A stretch of 64,000 nucleotides of DNA from Diplonema japonicum (taxonomy: Eukaryota > Euglenozoa > Diplonemea > Diplonemida > Diplonemidae): NCBI GenBank assembly GCA_964019335.1, contig OZ025742.1, forward strand, positions 310,001 to 374,000. Reading direction: 5' to 3'. Made by a program: the position numbers and the translations under genes. The notes under the pieces were generated by a model that did no database searches, was not told the origin of the DNA, and saw only the letters and a list, made by a program, of their open reading frames with translations. Shown here in pieces: positions 58,401-64,000 of the stretch (its first letter is position 1; every line of letters begins with the position of its first letter).

Positions 58401-59802
58401 AAGGTGGGGCTGCCGCAAGCACACCCTAAGGACGCTGTACCTGACGTACGTCCAACCGGTTCTGCGCTACTGTCTCGGTGCTTACGGCAACTTCGTGGGA
58501 CATGCTGCTCTGGCCGAGTTCGACTCGCTACAATACACAGCAGCGAGGTTGATAACGGGATGCTTCGACAAGACTTCCGCGACGGTGACCAGGTCAGAGG
58601 CGGGCATCTGGGAGATTGAATCCTTGCTGGAACACGACACCCTGGTGCTCTACGAGAAGGCACAGCGTCAACCGGGGACGACAGCGGAGAAGGCAACAAA
58701 GATATCCGGGGGTCAGATGTGGTACGGGAAAAGCTGGCGAAACACCGCGCTCGACTTGGCGAAGAGTCACGGGATGCCGGAACGCGAAGACCTACCACAC
58801 CACTCAGTCACTCAGAGCGCAGACCTGCAGCTCCCTCCATGGGTCCAACCCAAAGTCCTGTTCCACCCCGACCTAGTCCGCAAGGTACACAAGAAGGACG
58901 AAAAAAGTCTCAAACTCCGAGCGGCCTTCGAATCGATCAGGAGGCACGGCATCCCAGATGTGATCGTCTACACCGACGGGTCAGTCACCGGACACAGGAA
59001 CGGCGGTTCGGCAGCTGTGATAAGGATCGGGTCTGACACACCGAAGCAGGCTCGCAAGAGCGGAGGAGCAGTGACTTCGGCCTACCGATGCGAACTGAAA
59101 GCGCTGAACCTGGGGCTGCAATTGACACTGTACCATACCCGGAGACAAGGTGTGACGACCGGAGTAGTGCTGCTGTGCTCGGACTCCCAGTCGGTGATCA
59201 GAAGACTGATGCAGGGCCACAGAGAGATGAGGCAGAAGGAGGAACTGCTGGCTTGGAAATGGCTGGACGCGCTTGACCGCCAAGGCCTCTCCACCATCAT
59301 CCAGTACGTTCCCGGACACTGCGGCCTACCAGGTAACGAGCAAGCCGACCGACACGCCAAACGCGCCGCAAAGGAGTCGACACCGGACGGACCGACGGAC
59401 CTGATGACCACAAAGAGCCTCATCAAGAGGTCGGTGAACCGCGACTGGGCAGCCTCGTGGGAGAAGACGGGTCGGGACAAGAAGTACCGAGAGGAGATCG
59501 GCGCGAGGTACCTCCCCTTGAAGGAACTGTCCTGCAGACACGATGAGGTACAGATAACGAGACTGCGAACGGGCAGGAGCCACCTGACTTGCGGTTTCCT
59601 GTCGAAACCCGTCCAGAATGACATACGTTGCCTCTCGTGCCATTCGATCCAGGACAGACACCATCTGCTGATCGGGTGCCCAGCTGGAGACAAGGTCCGC
59701 GAAGAGATCTTCGGGGATGACATCCCCACGACCACGAAGGAGATGCTCACAATGAGGGTGAGTGAAACCGCCTCCTACCTGAAGAGGATGGACCTCATCT
59801 GA
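55474..59802 (+). CDS. LINE-C ORF2: 2A peptide, AP endonuclease, RT, RNase H
   Basis: The frame is open from TAA 55462-55464 to TGA 59800-59802 (about 1,442 residues from TTG 55474). No in-frame ATG occurs before residue 325, so translation probably enters from ORF1. Domain order: disordered Pro/Ser N-part; 2A motif SCGDIEANPGP (131-138); AP endonuclease (about 173-405, LLLQETF, GDMNAHH at 323, SDHVP at 397). The RT follows (FDFKGAFD at 769, GGVPQGT at 826, YADD at 859), then RNase H (VYTDGSV at about 1166, LCSDSQS, YVPGHCGLPGNEQAD) and a CLSC...HHLLIGC zinc-knuckle-like tail. This is the Ingi/L1Tc-type organisation. All catalytic residues checked by eye are present, with no frameshift. Confidence 0.9.
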   Translation: MKASTKGRAISFNTPFTPFPTPSLTPCPYSQTPNTTPHLNEDEVLPSLSSPGSWGDRKGSTSSPHHHPSSFPLSTHNSSPNKHSQTPVTGDEVLPSIQRPGPRGDHTGNLHIRRNPAARGPHGKHLLSCGDIEANPGPTTEKTTRVEHSLPPVPSTSSLSQAHSNTTPPPNNINVLSLNVRSLTVSTTAQLLKGIETHNIDVLLLQETFLRPSKDITGVFTGFKAYRRDRTRPVKRGKQISGGGLVTLVRESIPSKQIEVLQKPSDVTERLDVEISLPNRKPYRLVNLYLPPTTGRDGDDRPPPEKYFRPAELPHDSYTIIAGDMNAHHTMWDKRGTPNKLGEILHSWMLRWGYSTWNKSSEATILNPSGNPTSPDMVMSGAEFDKSSWRTLPAMGSDHVPMFFSLRGGVSQPTRRVLYSWGKEARSAYRETMEEKCSRLLRARDPIRLNAEFRTLLLLSATESCVPRKGQKKGKVWWNDEIDALARRRSTLKAKLLSEDHDGNDEDLARLAAMEAELDRAITSGKQAAWGDYTKKLSKDGNLTQAFSVIRRFDGRSEKPPIAPLRRGNGIATTDREKASVLVEHYARACSPRTTAKSEEVITTIKKDAKPGTDNDFPLVTKDELDSVLRRLKKGKAPGPDGIYNEMLKYLGPVAREVQLLLYNSSLQTGVVPAEWRRSSIIPLMKKGKDQSEPASYRPIALTSNIVKTLERIVKDRMCFLQDTGRVRQLHTSQAGFRKGRSTEENVLYAASKLKSVRLSQGLGGLLLFDFKGAFDTVWHKGVIAKLIGDGYPPKLVKWITSFLDQRKASVCVNGEHGCVKTMTGGVPQGTILAPQLFSIYVNDLARLYRKAGIDAVVYADDIAIVLEAGSPAELNKKVQRAVSLTERWCETFSMKLSQEKTEFMPVEGQFWNSHDSLANLINARFPSSGAKVKVVREAKYLGVTFDESMNFHEHVQKVKGKINSRLRLLRKLAGTRWGCRKHTLRTLYLTYVQPVLRYCLGAYGNFVGHAALAEFDSLQYTAARLITGCFDKTSATVTRSEAGIWEIESLLEHDTLVLYEKAQRQPGTTAEKATKISGGQMWYGKSWRNTALDLAKSHGMPEREDLPHHSVTQSADLQLPPWVQPKVLFHPDLVRKVHKKDEKSLKLRAAFESIRRHGIPDVIVYTDGSVTGHRNGGSAAVIRIGSDTPKQARKSGGAVTSAYRCELKALNLGLQLTLYHTRRQGVTTGVVLLCSDSQSVIRRLMQGHREMRQKEELLAWKWLDALDRQGLSTIIQYVPGHCGLPGNEQADRHAKRAAKESTPDGPTDLMTTKSLIKRSVNRDWAASWEKTGRDKKYREEIGARYLPLKELSCRHDEVQITRLRTGRSHLTCGFLSKPVQNDIRCLSCHSIQDRHHLLIGCPAGDKVREEIFGDDIPTTTKEMLTMRVSETASYLKRMDLI
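55864..55887 (+). promoter_or_regulatory. 2A ribosome-skipping peptide (DIEANPGP)
   Basis: It encodes D-I-E-A-N-P-G-P, an exact match to the 2A consensus D-(V/I)-E-x-N-P-G-P, with a Leu/Cys stretch before it (HLLSCG). Skipping between Gly and Pro would release the endonuclease-RT protein from the upstream part. Known from trypanosome L1Tc/Ingi and other LINEs. Confidence 0.88.
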
Positions 59803-59847
59803 GACTCTCACGACCGCCGAGCCGCTGACCGCAATCGCAGGACGTAG

Positions 59848-59883
<36 letters not shown>

Positions 59884-60467
59884 AACAGAAAAAAGTGAAC
59901 CAAAAAGTACTAGTGAACCCTCTCCCCCTCCCCCTGTGTTTCCCATTATTACCCTGTCGTGCACCCCAACTTCTGTCTTCACCTTTCCCCGCCCCTTCAC
60001 ACATCCCCCCGTATCATTTCCCTTTGTTTTGAATTTTCTAAGGCTCCGCCGCCCAACAAAGCTGGCTGAAGGGGATGCCTCCGTGCCAGTGTGCCGCTCG
60101 TGAGGGCGAGCACGGACGAGGTACCCCACTCCTCAAAAACCCGGAGGTTCGCCCGAAGGGTGCTGGCTTGGGAAGCGGGCTGGAGAGCTGCCGGGGTCAC
60201 GGAGGTGGGCGAAGTCGCGAACACTGGAGCCCACGAACCGGCCCCACCTCCGTCCTCGGTACGTATGGATAGTTTAGCGGAAGTTTCAAGGTTATCACAT
60301 TCCTTTCCTTTCCCCCTTTCGTTAGATACAGGGAGACCCTTGGTCCACCTGTTCTGTCCCCCCCCCCCAGCCTTTGCTTCGCACGTCAGTGGTTCATTTA
60401 TTATTATTATTAAAAAAAAAAATGTAGAAAGAAAAGAAAAGAAATGTAGAAAGAAAAGAAAAGAAAA
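59803..60467. other. Zone between LINE-C and LINE-D
   Basis: LINE-C 3' UTR and A tail, mixed GC-rich sequence (60040-60280) open in more than one frame, then TTATTATTATTA plus A12-TGT and a doubled TGTAGAAAGAAAAGAAAAGAAA unit before the next ORF. Probably the LINE-D 5' UTR. Confidence 0.5.
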
Positions 60468-63306
60468 ATGGGCAAGAAGAAAGACAAGCACAAGGAGAAG
60501 GCAAAGCCGGAAGGGAACGGGGCCAGCACGCAGCTGGCCCAGTCCAAGGCCAGGGAGGAGCGGCGGGTGGAGAGGATGCTCCGCAGCGCTGGAGCAGCCG
60601 GGGAGCTGGGGCAGCTCCTGACGCCGGAGCACCGGGAGAAGATGACGGGGGTGGTCACCGTAATTGACCTCCTCACGCCCGACGCCGCCGCCGCTACAGC
60701 CGGCCCAGCGACACCTGTCGCCTCCACCCCGACCGGCTCCGTCAAAAGGCCGGTTTCGCCTGACGCCAGCGTCGCCACCCCGACCTCCAGCAAAAAAGCT
60801 AGGAGGAAGGCCGCCAGAGCCGCGCGCGCTGACGCTGCCGCCGAAGCCGCACACATAGCTGACGCCACACACCCCCTCGAAGCCGCACGCACTGCGGCCG
60901 ACGTCGAACTCGCGGGAATCGCTGCTGATTTGGAAGCTGCACGCGAGTCGGCCGACGTGGTAGCTGCAGAAATAGCTGCTAAGATGAAGGCTGCGCAGGA
61001 GGTGGCTGATGCTGCTGTTGTCAAAATGGCAGCCGAGACGGAAGCTGCACGCGTGGCTGGTGTGGAGGCTGCTCGCAGAGCAGTCGAGGCTGAGGAGAAG
61101 GCTCTGCGCGAGCGGTCTACTGCACGACTTGCGGCAGAGGAGAAGGAGGCTGCGCGTGCTGCGGCCGAGATGAAAGCAGCCGAGGAGAAGAAGGCTACAG
61201 CCGCAGCCGCTGCAGCCGAGAAGAAGAAAGCCGCAGCCGCCGCCGCCGCCGAGAAGAAAGCAGCAGCCGCCGCCGCCGCCGAGGAGAAGGCCGCCGCCGA
61301 GAAGAAAGCAGCAGCCGCCGCCGCCGCCGCCGAGAGGAAGGCCGCAGCCGACGCCGCCAGGAAGCAAGCTGCAGCCGCCGCCGCCGAGAAGGAGACCGCA
61401 GCCGCAGCCGCCGCCGCCGAGGAGAAGAAGAAGGTCGCAGCCACCGCCGCCGCCGAAAAGGAAGCCGCCGCAGCCGCTGCCAAAAAGGAGGAAGCTTTGA
61501 GGTTGGCGGCCGCCAAGAAGGCAGATGCCCAGAAGGTCGAGGACGAAGCAGTCGCGAACGCTTCCGCCAACGCGTCAACAGACCAAGGCACGCTCCTCCT
61601 CAGCTCAGACTCTGACACCAGCTCTGGCCCTGAGGAGATGGAGGACGACCCTGCCCCTGCCCCTTCCACAACCCCGCGATGGGACCTGGTGCCAGACACA
61701 TGGGACGCCCCGATCTACACCAACGTGTCCCCCCCGACGGAAACATCCCGCGCTGTCATTGCGCTCGACGATCCCTCCGGAATGGGGGTCGTGTGCTCCG
61801 CGTTACCTACGGCATCCATCACCTTTGTCCTTATGACAGAGGTCCCCGGTGTCACCACCCCCAGCGAGATTGTCATGGTCTCTGGGTCGCGCGCAGTGAA
61901 CAGGAGGGTCCACGTCTCCACGTTCGGGCTGGACCCCCCCACCTACACCCCGCCTTCCACCTTCAACAGCGGATCGGAGGTCGTCTACGTCTGTGTCAGT
62001 GCAGACAGCCTGAAGGAGGCGAAGGCCAGGGCCCTGGAGCTCGCCAAGGCTCAGGGCGCGGTGATGGAGGATCGTGCGGTCTTCCGCCCAAGGAAGTTCG
62101 GTGAGGAGGAACCGCGGGCGAGGCACTGGACCCACGAGGTGGGACTGCGCCTGCAAGCAGCACACGTCCACGCCGTCCTGCGCCGGTCCGGGGACGGGTG
62201 CTTAATGCGGACGACGGAGAGACGCGGGGGGTACGCTTATGTACCCATCGTGGCGGAAGGGAGGGCGGATGCCTTTCGGATTGCGGGGACGCTGGGTGGG
62301 TTGTCTCTCGGGGTGGCGCACCGTAAGGGATGGACTGTGCGGTGCCTACCGGAGACGGAACAGCGGCTCCGGGAAACCCTCGCAAAACTGCGTACGAAGC
62401 GCAAGTTTTTGCTCACCGGGGCCCCGCCGTCCATCACCAGGGCGGCCTTCGACGAAGTGATGGACCACATCGGTTGGAAACCATCCTCCGTCGTTCCAGG
62501 GCACGAGGCAACTCGTGTTCTTCATCGTCGTCGACAGCCCGCCCCCGAAGTCCAGGACGTGGCTCCTTGGGGGGCGCCTTGTCTGCCTCCGTGATGCGGA
62601 CGACCACCCGACCGTCAAGCCGCCCCCTCTCATCAACAGGACGACACCTGCATCTGCACCTGCGCTTGCAACGTCCTCGACCCCGGCACCCACATCTTCT
62701 CATGTACCTGCACCTGCGCCTACTACACCTGTACCTGACCCGGCACCTGTATCGGCGTCGACACCCTCGGAGACTGGCCCTGCGGTGAAAGCAACTGGGC
62801 TTCCTCCCACCAGCCCGTGGGCGTCCATACCGAGCTCGGTGGCTCCCCCCCAGCTCGACACTGTGACGTCCCCTACACCGCCCCGCAACGTGTCTGCGGG
62901 AAACAAGGAGGGAGTCCCTTCCGGGTCGCCTGAGGTCGCCGCTCTCACTGAGCTCGTCGCCACGCTGAAGGAGTCGATCGTCGGGCTGCAGAGGACGATC
63001 GACTCTCAGCAGGAGATGATCTCCGATCTGCGGACGACGCTCCGCCTCCTCCTGCCGCAGGCGGCCACGCTGACGACGGGAACGGCAGTGCCGCGGGACC
63101 CTACACCGGGGGCGACGACGACACACGACAGTGTCTGGAAAGGGAAGGGGAAGGGGAAGAAGGGGGCTCCTCCTCTCGCTACGACCTCTGAGGCTGCGGT
63201 GACGAACCTGGGTACGAGGGGGCGGGCCAGGTCGTTCGCGGAGACCAAAGATCTCTTCACCAATGGGGTCAAGGGGCGCTCTGCCTCCATGGGTCCATCC
63301 AATTGA
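60468..63306 (+). pseudogene. LINE-D ORF1 with a single frameshift
   Basis: The first frame (60468-62594) encodes a Lys-rich start (MGKKKDKHKEKAK), then a very long Ala/Glu/Lys coiled coil (about residues 115-365, GCC/GAG-rich DNA). A folded C-terminal part with two RRM-like stretches follows (YVCVSADSLKEAKARALELA; FLLTGAPPSITRAAFDEVM). Near 62490-62515 the good protein shifts to the next frame (TRQLVFFIVVDSPPPKS, then WLLGGRLVCL). That frame is open to TGA 63304-63306, covering a Pro/Thr linker, a short coiled coil (LKESIVGLQRTIDSQQEM) and a Lys/Gly tail. A one-base indel, or a programmed +1 shift, explains this. Nucleic-acid-binding ORF1 role inferred. Confidence 0.68.
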
Positions 63307-63447
63307 AGGGGCCCCGCAGAACAGGGGGAGCAGCAGATCTACGACCATGCTCCCTCTCCTAGTCTCCCTCGCATCCTCCCCAGGAGACTCCTACCTCTCT
63401 GTTTCTTCACCGACTTTTCTGCACTGATCCCCACCCTACTCGGGAGG

Positions 63448-64000
63448 ATGTCCGTCAGGGACCTGCTGGGGCTGCTTGGGCTGGTCGAAACAAACCCTGG
63501 CCCACCCAAGAAGCTGCCGCCCCCGTCGCCTAAGGGTCTCAAGGTTGTCTCGTGGAACTGCAACGGCCTCGTTGCGAAATGGACCGTCGTATCTCGCCAT
63601 GCTGACTTCTTGTCGCTGGACATCATCATGATACAGGAGACGCACCTGAGGGAAGGGCACGACACGCCACACCTGCCTGGGTACAGGTCATACAGGAGGG
63701 ATCGGTTGACACCGGTGACTGACGGCACTGCGACGAGGGGTGGTGGTATTGTCACGTATGTCCGCGACGATCTTGCCTCGGAGGAGGTTCCGCACGTACT
63801 CCCGGCTGGGGACTGTGTCACTGAGAGACTGGATGTGAGGATCTCCTGCGAGAAGCGTGAGCCGATCACTCTCTCCAACGTTTACCTTACACCGGTAAGC
63901 GCGAGCAGAGGCACGAGGGACCCTGAGTACCTGCGGCCTGGCAGCCTTCCCATGGGGAAGAACACAGTCATAGCGGGTGACTTCAATGCTCACCACAGCT
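63448..64000 (+). CDS. LINE-D ORF2, 5' part: 2A-like motif and AP endonuclease
   Basis: The frame is open from 63307 (right after the ORF1 TGA, same frame) to the window end without a stop. The first ATG is 63448. Translation: MSVRDLLGLLGLVETNPGPP, then an AP-endonuclease domain starting LKVVSWNCNGLVAKW. It continues IIMIQETHLREGH, YRSYRRDRL, GGGIVTYVRDDL, ERLDVRISC, LSNVYLTP and IAGDFNAHH at the very end. These match the endonuclease of LINE-C motif by motif (QETF, RRDR, GGGLVT, GDMNAHH). RT and RNase H are expected beyond the window. Either this ATG or read-through/re-initiation from ORF1 could start it. Confidence 0.87.
   Translation, partial: MSVRDLLGLLGLVETNPGPPKKLPPPSPKGLKVVSWNCNGLVAKWTVVSRHADFLSLDIIMIQETHLREGHDTPHLPGYRSYRRDRLTPVTDGTATRGGGIVTYVRDDLASEEVPHVLPAGDCVTERLDVRISCEKREPITLSNVYLTPVSASRGTRDPEYLRPGSLPMGKNTVIAGDFNAHHS
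63481..63504 (+). promoter_or_regulatory. 2A-like motif (LVETNPGP)
   Basis: It encodes L-V-E-T-N-P-G-P; the NPGP core and Glu are conserved but the consensus Asp is Leu, so activity is uncertain. It sits 12-19 residues after the ATG and just before the endonuclease, the same place as in LINE-C. Confidence 0.65.

Larger units (their letters stand above)
54240..59880 (+). mobile_element. LINE-C: apparently complete Ingi/L1Tc-like retrotransposon
   Basis: ORF1 (54270-55490), ORF2 (about 55465-59802), a 45-nt 3' UTR and a roughly 33-A tail (59848-59880). Both ORFs are intact with all catalytic motifs, so this may be an active or recently active copy. Its 5' end abuts a poly-A run; ORF1's ATG lies at that junction. 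Confidence 0.85.

Noticed and set aside
59997-61699. Long minus-strand ORFs (456 and 429 codons)
   Set aside because: Low-complexity Gly/Cys/Leu and Ala/Ser repeats, the antisense of the GCC/GAG-rich LINE-D ORF1 coiled coil.

Overview
The window is nuclear DNA from a eukaryotic microbe, probably a free-living protist. Gene-poor stretches are packed with homopolymer runs (A and T runs up to about 40 nt, G and C runs of about 15-23 nt). Coding regions are GC-rich, and several genes carry very short spliceosomal introns (35-85 nt). Every host gene that can be recognised lies on the + strand, as do all LINE ORFs. Most start codons follow a pyrimidine- or A-rich leader, often with an AG. Strict co-directionality plus cis-introns would fit a euglenozoan such as a diplonemid, but this is inference from layout only; no spliced-leader RNA or phylogeny is available here.

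Left part (1-36.7 kb): host genes in order are a SNIP1-type FHA protein (3' end only), a Na/Pi cotransporter with a very large extra ectodomain, a helical-repeat protein, an RRM+YTH m6A-reader-like protein (three exons), gamma-tubulin complex component 4, a small BART-domain protein (four exons), a long-chain polyprenyl diphosphate synthase (three exons), a 2,954-residue polycystin-1-like surface protein, an F-box-like protein, a short multi-exon gene with a signal peptide, and a protein kinase. These are housekeeping and surface functions (RNA processing, microtubule nucleation, ubiquinone side chain synthesis, cilium or membrane proteins). Nothing shows that they form one pathway. Mobile DNA interrupts them: a piggyBac remnant (6.2-7.6 kb), a 5'-truncated reverse-transcriptase element ending in poly-T (15.9-19.2 kb) with a solo 3' end at 4.9 kb, and a tandem 571-bp fold-back repeat (22.3-23.4 kb).

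Middle part (36.9-46 kb): a second piggyBac relative with TTAT target duplications, a broken pogo/Tigger-like transposase, an unidentified ORF, and a tandem pair of ubiquitin-like + leucine-rich-repeat genes. The pair are near-identical at both ends but have 19 versus 2 LRR units.

Right part (46-64 kb): a pile of LINE retrotransposons and fragments in one orientation, with poly-A tails abutting the next insertion. One (54.2-59.9 kb) looks complete: ORF1 coiled coil, then an ORF2 with a canonical 2A peptide, AP endonuclease, reverse transcriptase, RNase H and a zinc-knuckle-like tail. A second family enters at 60.4 kb and runs off the end of the window, again with a 2A-like motif just before the endonuclease.
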